Notes under the pieces: generated by a model
Database searches by the model: none
What the model was told of the DNA's origin: nothing
The model's input: only the letters and a program-made list of their open reading frames with translations
Translations under genes and position numbers: made by a program
Part shown: one piece after another, positions 50,252 to 60,316 of the stretch
Position numbering within the stretch: position 1 is the stretch's first letter
Layout of the letters: the number at the start of each line of letters is the position of its first letter
Assembly (NCBI GenBank): GCA_963662605.1
Contig: OY759785.1
Span: 1,116,001-1,180,000, forward strand
From: G963662605 sp963662605
GTDB lineage: Bacteria > Bacteroidota > Ignavibacteria > Ignavibacteriales > Ignavibacteriaceae
DNA length: 64,000 nt
Reading direction: 5' to 3'

Positions 50252-50683
50252 GTGATTAGAATGAGAAGACGACACACTCAGCCGGATAAAGAATTTTCGG
50301 AAATAAATATTACCCCCTTTACCGATGTTATTCTGGTACTGCTGGTGATATTTATGATAACGAGCCCGTTTTTGTTGAGCGGTGCTTTCAATATTAAACT
50401 TCCCAAGGCAGTATCAGCTGAAACACAGGTGAATAAAGGCGTGGAAGTATATTTATCAAGCAATAACGAATACATTATTGATAATGTTGTTGTTCCTCCG
50501 GCATCTTTGATCCAGACACTGAAGGTAAACTTCGTTACTAAAGGATCAGACGAAGTTATTGTAAAAGCAGATCAAAGCGTGCTGCACGGACAATTTGTTA
50601 AGCTTCTTGATTTGGTTAAAACCGCAGGTGCATCCAAAATTTTGATAGCAACAACAAAAGTAGCGCCTGCAGCAGGGCAGTAA
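50252..50683 (+). CDS. exbD: ExbD/TolR-type biopolymer transport protein
   Basis: The protein of 143 residues has one membrane segment with the key Asp in INITPFTDVILVLLVIFMI, preceded by a basic start, and a periplasmic domain. It pairs with the ExbB-like channel. GTG at 50252 and ATG at 50261 are both possible starts; CGGAG upstream is 3 or 12 bases away, so neither is ideal. It is 19 bases from the TonB-like gene. Confidence 0.92.
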   Translation: MIRMRRRHTQPDKEFSEINITPFTDVILVLLVIFMITSPFLLSGAFNIKLPKAVSAETQVNKGVEVYLSSNNEYIIDNVVVPPASLIQTLKVNFVTKGSDEVIVKADQSVLHGQFVKLLDLVKTAGASKILIATTKVAPAAGQ

Positions 50684-50702
50684 GAGAAACGAACATATAT
50701 TC

Positions 50703-51407
50703 ATGAGCGCTTTTCTCAAGAAATACCTGAGCCAAAAGGATGCATTTTCTTTTGGCATCGCTGTTCTTCTGCACGGAGCCTTCCTGACATTCTTGTTCAT
50801 TTCTCAAAACTCTACTAAAAATACCGGTACTGCAATCGTGCAGAATTTTATTGCTGCTGATTTCGTTCCGGAAACACACAAAGAGATCGCCGAACAACCA
50901 CCGCCTCAGCAAGCGGTAAAAGTGCCTGCTGCCAAAAAAGATGTCGTCCTTACCCAGTCGAAAAATATTCCCAACAATAACCAGACAGGCGGCGGATCCA
51001 CAACAGGATTCAAGAACAGTGATGCAGGTGAGGCGATTGCGTCAAAGGGCAGCGGTGGTGAAGGATATGGGACGGGCGCTGGAAGCGGCGTTGCCTACCA
51101 GAATCAGGATGTGTACAGAGTCGCGGTAGAAGAAATGCCCGAACCGTATGGAGGCGTTGAAGCAATACGCAGCAAGGTTAAAAGTCAGATTGCAAGCAGC
51201 GGAATAGCTTCAGCGTCTTCGGTTTATGTGCTGGCGTTTATTGATGAATCGGGGATTGTCCGAAAGGTACAAATCGCCAAAGGCGTGGGACATGGGGTTG
51301 ATGAAATGATAGCATCGGCAGTGCAGCGAACCCGTTTCCGTCCCGGTAAAGATAAAGGCAGAGTTGTGAAAGTGCAAATGCACATCAGCATACCTGTTGC
51401 GCAATAA
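50703..51407 (+). CDS. tonB: TonB-family protein
   Basis: The protein of 234 residues has one membrane segment (about 15-34, FSFGIAVLLHGAFLTFLFIS), a linker with PPPQQAVKVPA and a Gly-rich stretch (GSGGEGYGTGAGSG), and a TonB C-terminal domain (SASSVYVLAFIDESGIVRKVQIAKGVGHGVDEMIASAVQRTRFRPGKD). It closes the exbB-exbD-tonB group that energises outer-membrane transport. It has the same layout as the gene at 44206 but no direct copy relation is clear. Confidence 0.9.
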   Translation: MSAFLKKYLSQKDAFSFGIAVLLHGAFLTFLFISQNSTKNTGTAIVQNFIAADFVPETHKEIAEQPPPQQAVKVPAAKKDVVLTQSKNIPNNNQTGGGSTTGFKNSDAGEAIASKGSGGEGYGTGAGSGVAYQNQDVYRVAVEEMPEPYGGVEAIRSKVKSQIASSGIASASSVYVLAFIDESGIVRKVQIAKGVGHGVDEMIASAVQRTRFRPGKDKGRVVKVQMHISIPVAQ

Positions 51408-51409
51408 GA

Positions 51410-52390
51410 TTATTTTCTTCCCGCTAAAGCTTCCAGTTTTTCAATCAACTCTAAACTTACTAAACCATCTTCGCCTGTTGCAAGTGCCGGTTTGTTTTTG
51501 ATAAAAGCTGCGGTTATCAGTTTTAGTCCGCGCTGAACTTTATTGGTTCGTTTGCGGAAAGCCATCTTGGCTTCTTTTTCAAGCAGGATTGTCATCTTAG
51601 CCGAAGCTTGCTTTTGCCCGATGAGATTTTCCAGACAGATACTTCCGTCGCTGCCGATTATCTCGATACGGTTAAATGCCTTTCCCGTATTAGTAGATAC
51701 TAAAAATGAAGCATACCCGCCGTTTTCGAATTTCAATGTGCCGGATGCAAAGTCTTCAACCTCACTTTTAAAAATCAAATTATCCATAATGCATGATACA
51801 GGTTCCATTTCGCCACCGAAATAACGGAACAGATCGAGCAGGTGACTACCCAAATCGCGCATCGCGCCGCCCCCGCTTTTACTTTTAATAAAACGGAAAT
51901 TGTTATCCGGCGGGAAATTGATATTAAAGTGAGCATTGATATGTACGAGGTTACCGATAGTCTGATTGGCAATTAATTCTCTTACTTTATGGGCAAGCGG
52001 ATGAAAGCGGTACACATAATTTACTGCTAATTGAACACCATTCTCCTGGCATTTTTGAACCATTTCACGCGCTTGTTGTGAGGTTAATGCCAGAGGCTTA
52101 TCGCATAAAATATGTTTTTTTGCAGCAGCAGCCTTAAGCACCTGCTCGTAATGATCGCAGTTGGCACTTCCTATATAAACGGCATCAATATCCGAGGCGA
52201 GAAACCGGTCAAAATCGCTGAAAGCAAAAGGGATGTCAAACTTTTCATTGATGAACTTAGCCCTCTCGGGTGTTGAACTGTACACGGACATTATCCTGGC
52301 TTTGCGTATGGTTCCCAATGTCGGGATTACCGTATTTTCCGCATAATGACCAAGACCGGCGATTCCCCATTTCAATTTTTTGAATCGCAT
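51410..52390 (-). CDS. Gfo/Idh/MocA-family oxidoreductase
   Basis: The protein of 326 residues is an NAD(P)-dependent oxidoreductase. The Rossmann start KLKWGIAGLGHYAENTVIPTL has the GxGxxx pattern; KHILCDKPLALTSQQAREMV is the family signature with the catalytic Lys in the DKP motif; NVNAHFN... and GGGAMRDLGSHLLDLFRYFGGE complete the C-terminal domain. Substrate cannot be told from sequence; sugars or inositol-like molecules are usual. AGGA lies 4 bases before the ATG at 52390; an upstream ATG at 52408 adds six residues. It converges with tonB two bases away. Confidence 0.85.
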   Translation of the reverse strand: MRFKKLKWGIAGLGHYAENTVIPTLGTIRKARIMSVYSSTPERAKFINEKFDIPFAFSDFDRFLASDIDAVYIGSANCDHYEQVLKAAAAKKHILCDKPLALTSQQAREMVQKCQENGVQLAVNYVYRFHPLAHKVRELIANQTIGNLVHINAHFNINFPPDNNFRFIKSKSGGGAMRDLGSHLLDLFRYFGGEMEPVSCIMDNLIFKSEVEDFASGTLKFENGGYASFLVSTNTGKAFNRIEIIGSDGSICLENLIGQKQASAKMTILLEKEAKMAFRKRTNKVQRGLKLITAAFIKNKPALATGEDGLVSLELIEKLEALAGRK

Positions 52391-52762
52391 TTTTCCTAAA
52401 TCCAGCATATAAAATATTTATCCTGTTGTTATGTAGAATATCCAAGTTAAAAGCAGAGTGAACGCAATGGTTTATGATTTTACGTACAATCCGGAACAGT
52501 TTATATATACAAAGTTACCAATTTTTATTCATTAAGGTTAGTATTTTTTTTCGATACGGTTGTTGCCGGGAGCTTTGGGTATACTTCCGCCAAAAACGGG
52601 TAATTGGAAAATTAGTTGGGCGGGATGGAACATGTTTTCGAATATTTCAAGCGTGCATTCAATTATTCGGTCTAACATTCTACTTGGTGCTGCGAAAGGT
52701 TAAAAATTCAAAAACTTCAAAGAAGCTCGGAAGCACCGGGTGACTGAACAGGAATAGCACGC
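52391..52762. other. Gene-free gap, possibly a decayed coding stretch
   Basis: No complete gene is supported. One frame in 52557-52698 reads like protein (LPGALGILPPKTGNWKISW) but lacks a start and is only about 45 codons; I treat it as chance or a remnant. Nothing else was seen. Confidence 0.35.
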
Positions 52763-54683
52763 TCAACGATTTTTCTTTTTGAATTCATTTTTGAGATAAC
52801 TATTCCCCAGCCTTTTTTCATCGTCACCATAACCCCAAGCCCAAGGATTAACAATTGAGACATAATTATATGAGTTCTCATCAACTATAGCCATATCAAT
52901 AGGGTCAACATATCCATCACCATTAACATCAGTTGACAAATATCCGGCAGCATAATTATAACTATCAATCGACACCAAACTCAAATCAAGCGGATCAACA
53001 TATCCATCCTGATTCACATCGCCAACATATATGCAATACTTACTGCCGATTTGGATAACATTCTCACCATATGTTTTTGATGGACTGTCGGTGAAATCAT
53101 AAAAAGAAATTCCATCGCGGACAATGGTAACTGGTTGAGCACTCCAAGTCTCAACACAATTTCTGTGTTTAATAACAATAAAAACAGGCAGTGCAGGGGT
53201 TGATGCTTGAGTTGCTCCAATATTGCTAAAAACCAAATTACAAGCCCCGGTAGAATCCAACACGGCTTTTGCAACATCATAGCTTTGCCCCTCAGGATAG
53301 TAGATCGGAGTGTTCTTATTGGATCCCACCAGATAGACGGTGATAGTATCTGGTGTCATTTTATTTCCATTATAGAAACCTTGGAGTAATGCATTCAGAT
53401 GCAAATATGCTTTGCTTTCAGCAAATTTAATAGTTTGACTTTGTTGCGAAATTTTATAGGAACCATAGCTATCGTTAAAATATGGCTCATATGTTATTAT
53501 CCATGATAACTTTCTAACATTTGTCGGAATTTCTGTAAAGAGCATATCGGCAGTGATTTCTGTTTGCGCCCAATTCACGGAAGTCCCATAATCCTTAACA
53601 ACAGCATTGTTGCTCGCGTTCACTGCTTTGATTGAATAAATTATTCGATCAGTTCCTTGACAAGAAAAACGGAATCTGTCGCTAAGTATTTCAGATTTTA
53701 TATTGCAAATATCGGCTCCTGGTAAAAACCTCGCAAAACCGTTCTCATGTCCCCAGGGCTCGTATGTTATAAAATCCAAAATCACAGTATTTGACGGACC
53801 TACCCGGCTGATATTTGAAATATTCGAAACGTCATATAAATTTGTATTGAAAGAGCATATATAGGAACCGAATACATCAAATTTGTGAACCATTTTGTTT
53901 GCAGGATCAGCGGCTAAAATATAGTTATTTGCATCCAAACCTAACGATTTTATGTTACACCAATTAAAATGCGGTAAAGGGGCACACAATGAAAATAATA
54001 CATTATATGCTACACGCAAATACCCCGTTATCAAGGTTTTTTCGACCTCATCTGTAATGGCGATTATGGGATATGACTCTCTTTCGATTACAAGAAGATT
54101 TGCCGGATATTTAAATGGCTTATATCCGGAAAATGTCCAATATTGCGTTATTTCATCAACAAACGCACCACTTGTCGTTAAAACCACAATTGATCTTCGC
54201 TTTAGGTTTGTAACAAGTATATAATCATCAGAAACATCTGAGGGCGTCCCCATTTCGGTGTAGGCGATACTTGAAGTAAATTCTAAATATGGAGAACTAT
54301 ATATGTCGGGGCCGATATGAGAAATAGTATTAGAAGAAGCCGAGTAATGTAATTTTACAATTTTCTCGTCCCGCAAATCCATAACAAAAATATCGCCCGA
54401 TTTTGTTACTACCATACCATTCGCTAAGCTAAAATGGTACTGGCCTGTATCTATTCCATAACTATTCAATATTGTTGAATTATCCTGCCAGTAAAATATT
54501 TGACCACATTCAGGATCTAAGCAAAAAAAGGTCTTTGCACCTGATGAGGTATCATAATAGACACCCCACTTTACGGCAGCCTGAGGACATAATACAGGGA
54601 AGTCAAAGTATTGTTCGGCGATATCAGTATTTATTTTATAAACGTTATTATAAACAGGCCTGCTGATAACCGAATTATTTTTA
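52763..54683 (-). pseudogene. 3' part of an interrupted secreted propeller/dockerin-like gene
   Basis: This is the downstream part of a gene split by the IS256-type element next to it. The frame is open from the IS border: QYFDFPVLCPQAAVKWGVYY, then NHL-like propeller blades (GDIFVMDLRDEKIVKLHY, NYILAADPANKMVHKFDVFGSY). The end holds two dockerin-like calcium-binding repeats (VGDVNQDGYVDPLDLSLV and TDVNGDGYVDPIDMAIVD). It has no signal sequence or start of its own; that lies on the other side of the element. The 3' region from TTG at 54469 could be translated but would not be exported. Confidence 0.85.
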
Positions 54684-56109
54684 GAGTGTGTATTTTTAAT
54701 TGTGTAAATGGCTTGAACCTCAGTTATAAATATTGTTGAAGTTCATCAGCAAACATAACAGAAAAATGTCCAATGACAATGGACCAGTTTCTGACCGGCA
54801 TATTCCATTTCTTCGCAATATCACGATATGCCAAATAAAGCATTTTTTTCAAAGCATCATCATTCGGGAAAAGCGTTTTCGCTTTGGTAACTTTCCTGAA
54901 CTGGCGATGCAAAGCTTCAACGGCATTGGTGGTGTAAATCATGGTGCGGATCTCTTCGGGATATTTCAGAAAGACCGACAGCTGATTCCAGTTGTTCCGC
55001 CAGGATTTCAAAGCCAAAATATATTTCTTGCCCCAAGTATCCTCTATGGTTTGCAGATTGAGCAAAGCAGCTTCTTCTGTCGGAGCAGAGTAAACAGTTT
55101 TCAGGTCACGGGCAAAAGCTTTCTGGTCTTTTGTGGCAACATACTTCATGGAATTCCTGATCTGGTGGACAATGCAAAGTTGCACTTCAGCCCTGGGAAA
55201 AACAGTGTTAATGGTCTCCGGAAAACCCTTCAGTCCATCAACACAGGCAATGCAGATTTCCTTAACTCCGCGGTTCTTAAGTTCCGTCATAACTGATAGC
55301 CAGAACGTGGCTCCTTCTGCTTCGCCAACCCAAAGACCAAGCAAATCCTTGTGACCATCTATATTTAGCCCAAGACACGTATAAGCCGCTTTAGAGGCTA
55401 CTTTCTTAGTGCCTTCATCCCGAACTTTGTAGTGAATCGCATCGAAGAAAACAATCGGATAAACAGGCTCTAAAGGGCGGTTCTGCCACTCTACGGCAAG
55501 CACCTGAATCTTGTCGGTGATATGGGAAACAAGAGCAGGACTGATATTAGCTCCGTAGATTTCCTCGATATGGGCTTGTATATCCCGGGTGGTCATTCCT
55601 TTGGCATACATGGAGATAATTTTATCCTCAAGTTCTCCCAGTCTGCTTTCGCCTTTCTTGACTACAATGGGTTCAAATTCACTGTTACGGTCACGGGGAA
55701 CTTCAATCGGAATTGCACCGTTATCAGTCTCTACTTTTTTCGGATAGGTGCCATTTCTGTTATTACCTGAATTATTGCCGACGGGATCGTTTTTCTCATA
55801 GCCAAGGTGTTCGGTCATCTCAGCTTCGAGCATGGACTCGATGGAGGCTTTCATCAGTTTTTTGATGGCGCCGTCTTTGCCCATGAGGTCTTTGTAGGTT
55901 TTCGCTTTCGAGAGATCTTTCTTGAACTGCTCAAAGAGTTCGTCAAGGTTTTCCATAGTGTAGTATTCCTATTTTATAAATGGTAAAATGATTTATTTTC
56001 TGCCAAAAACCAATTTCGATTTTGGCACCCCCTGGAGCACTTCGTTCCGCTACGCTTCACTTCGTGCTCCAGGGCTTTTTACCATTTACACAATCTATCT
56101 TACACTACC
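54684..56109 (-). mobile_element. Complete IS256-family insertion sequence
   Basis: The element is 1426 bp. Its ends contain imperfect inverted repeats sharing ATTGTGTAAATGG at both borders (54699-54711 and complement of 56082-56094), with about 15 bases outside, as in IS256. The host sequence TATTTTTA is duplicated exactly at 54676-54683 and 56110-56117, an 8-bp target duplication typical of this family. A strong hairpin (CCCTGGAGCAC ... GTGCTCCAGGG, around 56029-56074) lies on the transposase upstream side and may shield it from outside transcription. The intact transposase and exact duplication suggest a recent insertion. Confidence 0.93.
54724..55956 (-). CDS. IS256-family (Mutator-type) transposase
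   Basis: The protein of 410 residues is full length. The catalytic DDE residues are expected at D172 (FFDAIHYKV), D240 (CVDGLKGFPE) and E348 (TNAVEALHRQF). The mutator-type signature HQIRNSMKYV follows the second Asp. The N-terminal part (residues about 20-95) has the HTH-like DNA-binding region. It appears complete and uninterrupted, so the element could still move. It lies inside the 54684-56109 element. Confidence 0.95.
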   Translation of the reverse strand: MENLDELFEQFKKDLSKAKTYKDLMGKDGAIKKLMKASIESMLEAEMTEHLGYEKNDPVGNNSGNNRNGTYPKKVETDNGAIPIEVPRDRNSEFEPIVVKKGESRLGELEDKIISMYAKGMTTRDIQAHIEEIYGANISPALVSHITDKIQVLAVEWQNRPLEPVYPIVFFDAIHYKVRDEGTKKVASKAAYTCLGLNIDGHKDLLGLWVGEAEGATFWLSVMTELKNRGVKEICIACVDGLKGFPETINTVFPRAEVQLCIVHQIRNSMKYVATKDQKAFARDLKTVYSAPTEEAALLNLQTIEDTWGKKYILALKSWRNNWNQLSVFLKYPEEIRTMIYTTNAVEALHRQFRKVTKAKTLFPNDDALKKMLYLAYRDIAKKWNMPVRNWSIVIGHFSVMFADELQQYL

Positions 56110-56593
56110 TATTTTTAAGCAATATACTTACATTTTGAAAATCGGTTGTAATTCTCTTCTTTTCAACTATTCCCGAACTAAGGCTGTTCTGCAGTGAACC
56201 CAATTTTTCAATAAGCCAGCCTTTACTTTTGCTCAATATAATAGTATCGCAAATAAATATACCATTAGTGTCTTCATATTTATACGGAATATACATGCGA
56301 TTTATTGACTGGTTAATACCAATATCGCCATTTCCCGAAAAAGTACTAACAATATTCGCAGGAATGTTTATTCGTGAAGTCTTACTTATCGTAGTAATTA
56401 ATTCTTTAGAAAACAGCGGCTCAATCGCTTTAAAATTACCTGATTTTAAAGCATTTTTTATTATCCCGAAATAATAATATCCGTAGTCTGTTCCATTGCT
56501 TTCCTTTGCCTCGCTCAGCCTATAATTTTGTCCCAATAATGGACAAAGACAACAAAGTATTATTATCAAACTCAATAATAATGTCTGCTTCAT
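56110..56593 (-). pseudogene. 5' part of the interrupted secreted gene (signal peptide and first domain)
   Basis: The fragment opens MKQTLLLSLIIILCCLCPLLGQ, a clear signal peptide, and runs about 161 codons before the IS256-type element. The first domain (IIKNALKSGNFKAIEPLFSKELITTISK) looks like an NTF2/DUF4783-type fold. With the element and one copy of TATTTTTA removed, the two parts join in the same frame (...ILLKN-NSVISRP...), giving one 799-codon gene from 56593 to 52763. As it stands, translation ends in the element after 162 residues. Confidence 0.85.
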
Positions 56594-56610
56594 TTTATAA
56601 CTCCCCGTAA

Positions 56611-58785
56611 TTACTTCTCCAATTTAGGTAATACTTCAAGAATATCGCGTTTGTTTTCTTTTATAAAACGCATATAACCATTTGATGTTATTTCATCTGC
56701 CGTGCCACTTGACATTTTGTTTAAAATACGATTTATTAATTCATCATTCCCGGGCGCTCTATGATAAGTTAACAGCATTAAAAAGTGCCTTGAAGAATAA
56801 CTTGTATTCGGATATTTTAAAATAAATTTCTCGACAAGCTCACTGGCTTTTTTGTATAATTTTGCTCTGCTGCCTATATCTAAAGCTTCAGAATAATAGG
56901 TGTGAGTCAGCACATAGTCTAAATATTCTTTTTCAAAATAGTCATACTTTAATTTTTTCGGAACTTCAAGATACTCCTCGTTGTACGACGTGCCTTTATA
57001 TTTCCCAACTTCAGTTATCTCATTCATAAATTCGTTATATGCCGATTGCAAGGAATCAGGAACCGGCAGGACACGGAAGTTGAGATAATCCGACCACAAT
57101 AAACGGTCATTAAAATAGAATCCCGCACGAAATTTATAATTACCTTCACAAAGCATCGTGTTGTAGTCATTTTTTCGAAAAAAACTCGCCCCATAAGCAA
57201 ATCGCGTATGATCTTCATAAACATAGTACTCCTCACCAGATTGTAATATCACCGGCAAATAATCGGGGCTGTAGTCTATTGGGCTTGATGATTCGATTCC
57301 GCTTTCGACAGATAATAATGTTTCTCTTCGCGAACTTGGATAAAACTCCACTGGGTGATCACTGATATTCTTCACGGTTATTAGTATATCTACTGCCTTC
57401 CCAAATACAAATTGAGTATCGGATGTACTAACGGAAATTTGAAGCCCTTGATCTTGTCCACTATCATGTACGACCTGAGATTTAGAAGAATAAGCGTAAA
57501 TATTTGAATTTTGTCTATAAAGACTCGTTGGCAGCTGGTCCGCTAAATAGGCACCTATTTTCCAGGAAACATTCATCATCCGCTGTTTATGTCCGGCACA
57601 GAAATCACATAGATTTAATATTTTTTGTGTGCTGTCATCTGGTATCCCGCTCCCACTATATCCAAGCGGAGAATTCATAACACATTCTTTACGATTTGCT
57701 CCATTATGCCAGTAATCATGTGAACCCCGATTGGAAGAATTCGAAGCTAAATCCATGCACCATTGGTGACCAAGCTCGTGAACGGCATTTGCCTTATAGA
57801 ATCTGTACCTCCAGGTTGCGTAAATTGCGTTATCAATATTATTCATGAAAATATAGCTGGCGGTGACGTGCGTTGTTGTCCCGACAATATACTGTTGAGT
57901 TTTTCCAAATACTCCTGAAGGCACCTGCTGGGCATTTTTAACGAATGCCAACACCCCCCTGTCTTTGATATTATTTACATAATAACTTGTCGCATCGTCG
58001 GTTGTTAGAGATGGATATAAAACTTTTGCCATATATCTTATTAGAGGGTCTGAAGTTTCTGTATATGTCCTGTTATAAACGAAGTCAATTATCGAATCGG
58101 GCATAGCAGTGTGCAATGTGCATAATAAGTTAATGTTCATGCCTGCAAATATTTTGCGTATAGATGCCGTATCAATATCATTATCACTAAACACCCGGTA
58201 ACTATTCTGCTCAATAATATCTAAATTATAATCTCTCGCATTCGGCCCGGCCAACAAAATGTTAAATGTTTTTGTTCCTCTTGACACATATTGTTCATTA
58301 ACTGTGTCTTGTACGGAAACACTGGCATCATACACTTCGTATTCAGGCAAGATATAATCGAAGTTAATCCCCCCTAATTGGAAAGTGCCGAAGTAATTAT
58401 GCATGTTATTCCACCAGTTATTTGTTGTGCCAATTGTTATTCGCTGAGCAGAGAAGTCCGGTGCCGAACTTGTAAGATATAAATAACTTAATTGGTTAGA
58501 GCTATAACCATTAGCAGCACCGCCAAATGTTATATCACGCACATTATCTTTTGTAGAAATCAGGTAGGTATTATACTCCGTCGAAATCAACTCAGATTTT
58601 AATTGAGTTGTATCGCCGTTAATATCCATTTTATAAGGATAATCTGCTGATGCTTGCTTCTGAGAATTATATCCAGGCGAACAGGAGCCACCAGTAAAAG
58701 ATAGAAACAAGATGGTGAATAATATAAGACAACACATAACCCGCCTCTTAGTTAATAGAATTTTTTCGCCATATAGACCGGACAT
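56611..58785 (-). CDS. Secreted lipoprotein metallopeptidase (archaemetzincin-like zinc motif)
   Basis: The protein of about 724 residues has a lipoprotein signal (FLSFTGGSCSPG, lipidated Cys near residue 34). The catalytic motif is HELGH (about 336-340) followed by QWCMDL, SHDYWHNGANRKECVMNSPLG and LCDFCAGH. C-V-M and C-D-F-C recall the HExxHxxGxxxC...CxM...CxxC pattern of archaemetzincins. No close family fits and the rest is unusual. The C-terminal 250 residues have beta-rich parts and a final helical stretch like one or two TPRs. GGGGG lies before the ATG. The IS4-type element sits about 100 bases upstream and may affect its promoter. Confidence 0.7.
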   Translation of the reverse strand: MSGLYGEKILLTKRRVMCCLILFTILFLSFTGGSCSPGYNSQKQASADYPYKMDINGDTTQLKSELISTEYNTYLISTKDNVRDITFGGAANGYSSNQLSYLYLTSSAPDFSAQRITIGTTNNWWNNMHNYFGTFQLGGINFDYILPEYEVYDASVSVQDTVNEQYVSRGTKTFNILLAGPNARDYNLDIIEQNSYRVFSDNDIDTASIRKIFAGMNINLLCTLHTAMPDSIIDFVYNRTYTETSDPLIRYMAKVLYPSLTTDDATSYYVNNIKDRGVLAFVKNAQQVPSGVFGKTQQYIVGTTTHVTASYIFMNNIDNAIYATWRYRFYKANAVHELGHQWCMDLASNSSNRGSHDYWHNGANRKECVMNSPLGYSGSGIPDDSTQKILNLCDFCAGHKQRMMNVSWKIGAYLADQLPTSLYRQNSNIYAYSSKSQVVHDSGQDQGLQISVSTSDTQFVFGKAVDILITVKNISDHPVEFYPSSRRETLLSVESGIESSSPIDYSPDYLPVILQSGEEYYVYEDHTRFAYGASFFRKNDYNTMLCEGNYKFRAGFYFNDRLLWSDYLNFRVLPVPDSLQSAYNEFMNEITEVGKYKGTSYNEEYLEVPKKLKYDYFEKEYLDYVLTHTYYSEALDIGSRAKLYKKASELVEKFILKYPNTSYSSRHFLMLLTYHRAPGNDELINRILNKMSSGTADEITSNGYMRFIKENKRDILEVLPKLEK

Positions 58786-58884
58786 CACAGCACCCCCTTT
58801 TATAATTGTAATACTAACAACATACTTGGGTATCTCTTATAAATAACTTACATCTTTTTGTGGATAATGTCAAGCAATGTCGTT

Positions 58885-60308
58885 CAGGAGTTTACCCATT
58901 TTTTGCTCCTGCTGTCCTATAAAAAAGGGAGTAAGCAGATGGATTCCAAAATACAGGCTCAAAGATTATCGGTTTCTGCTTCATTCTCCTTATCAAAGTC
59001 ATTAACCCATCGGCAATTGAGTAGTACAAAAAATGCCCCGTCTTCTTTATCCGTTTCGCTTTCTTTAATATACTCTTTTGTATAAACTCCGTATTGTTAC
59101 CAACAACATAGACGATCTTACTTATTAAGTATATCGCAGCCATTAATAAGGAAAACACATTCCGCAGTCTCCGGTACTTCATGACCCGAATGTCTTCAAG
59201 ATTGAACTTCTCTTTCATTACCCTGAACAACAACTCAATGCCCCACCGCTTGAGATACTTCGCATACACCTGATATGCCGCCCGTTCATCTTCAAGGGAA
59301 ATATTCGTGAGCAAATACATCGGCTCGGGAAATATGGTTGACTTGACAACTACGATGCTTAATTCTTCCTCTATCGTGTGTATTTTCCCATGCAGTAAGG
59401 CTATCTCTAAGCGTGAGGTCTTTACTACTCCTTCATGGATGACCTCGCCCATCATTTTCTTCGACTTAGTAAAACCATACAAGTCACCGACACATCTGTC
59501 CATCGTACTTCCTTCTACGGTAAATCCTCTGTTTTTCCGTAATCTCGTTATAAATCGCATATCATTGCGCTGGTAGTACTGATACATCTTCTCGTCATCA
59601 TGACCGCGATCAGCGACTATGGTCAGCCTCGGTTTTCCTTTGTTCTGCTCTTTGAGCATATCAAGGGCTTTGGTTACGATGTTGTACGTACTCTTATAAT
59701 TGGTATCGGCGGCGGAATAAAACTCCCCGTAGAGCGGTTGGACTCTTTGACTACCTACGGTTGCCATACAGAACAAATTATATCCGTTACAGATTTCCTT
59801 TTTACTGCCATCATGGATTCTCCGCATATGCTCCATCTTTTCCGCGTAGTTCTTTCGTACATCCCCACCATCTATGGCTATGATTTCATCTCTTTCCAAA
59901 TCATGGAGCCTTTGACTTATCATATACCGGTTTACCGATTCAGTAATATCCATTTCTTTCAGGTTGCGGCTTAATCGTTTGATTGTATAACCCACCGCCG
60001 TTTTTTCCTGCAAGGCTCGACTGATCGAACTGAGTTTTGTATCATTACTGCCCATTATGCCGAACAGCATATCACCGATACATCGTTTTTCAGACAAGCT
60101 GCAGTTTTTCCCTATTTTCTTACTGGCTCGTTTGATTCTTTCGCTGATTTGTTTTATTATTACATCTTCCATGTGGTGTTGTACCTTTGCTTTTTTTGGT
60201 AGATCAAGCTTTATTGGTATAACACCACTTTCATTTTTTAAATTCCCTAATCCCTTATTTTTCTTGCCTTTATCTCCCTTTTATATCTTTTTCTTGGGTA
60301 AACTTCTG
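58885..60308 (-). mobile_element. Complete IS4-family insertion sequence
   Basis: The element is 1424 bp. Its ends are CAGGAGTTTACCCA (58885) and the complement of CAGAAGTTTACCCA at the right (60308), a 14-bp terminal repeat with one mismatch. ATGTCGTT is duplicated exactly at 58877-58884 and 60309-60316, an 8-bp target duplication. The transposase stop codon overlaps the left terminal repeat. It lies in a gap, not inside a gene. Confidence 0.93.
58892..60172 (-). CDS. IS4-family transposase
   Basis: The protein of 426 residues is full length. The DDE residues are expected at D101 or D104 (IAIDGGDVR), D188 (IVADRGHDD) and E313. The IS4 YREK signature Y-x2-R-x3-E-x6-K is exact at Y306, R309, E313, K320 (AKYLKRWGIELLFRVMK). 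The N-terminal 90 residues carry the DNA-binding part. No strong ribosome-binding site precedes the ATG. It seems active. Confidence 0.94.
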   Translation of the reverse strand: MEDVIIKQISERIKRASKKIGKNCSLSEKRCIGDMLFGIMGSNDTKLSSISRALQEKTAVGYTIKRLSRNLKEMDITESVNRYMISQRLHDLERDEIIAIDGGDVRKNYAEKMEHMRRIHDGSKKEICNGYNLFCMATVGSQRVQPLYGEFYSAADTNYKSTYNIVTKALDMLKEQNKGKPRLTIVADRGHDDEKMYQYYQRNDMRFITRLRKNRGFTVEGSTMDRCVGDLYGFTKSKKMMGEVIHEGVVKTSRLEIALLHGKIHTIEEELSIVVVKSTIFPEPMYLLTNISLEDERAAYQVYAKYLKRWGIELLFRVMKEKFNLEDIRVMKYRRLRNVFSLLMAAIYLISKIVYVVGNNTEFIQKSILKKAKRIKKTGHFLYYSIADGLMTLIRRMKQKPIIFEPVFWNPSAYSLFYRTAGAKNG

Positions 60309-60316
60309 ATGTCGTT

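Noticed and set aside
52474..52743. An 89-codon open frame in the gap after the oxidoreductase
   Set aside because: Composition is unlike a protein, no ribosome-binding site, and no domain; another frame there looks better but also lacks a start.
54469..54471. TTG at 54469 as the true start of the propeller/dockerin protein
   Set aside because: Coding similarity and open frame continue upstream to the element border and join the signal-peptide fragment beyond it.
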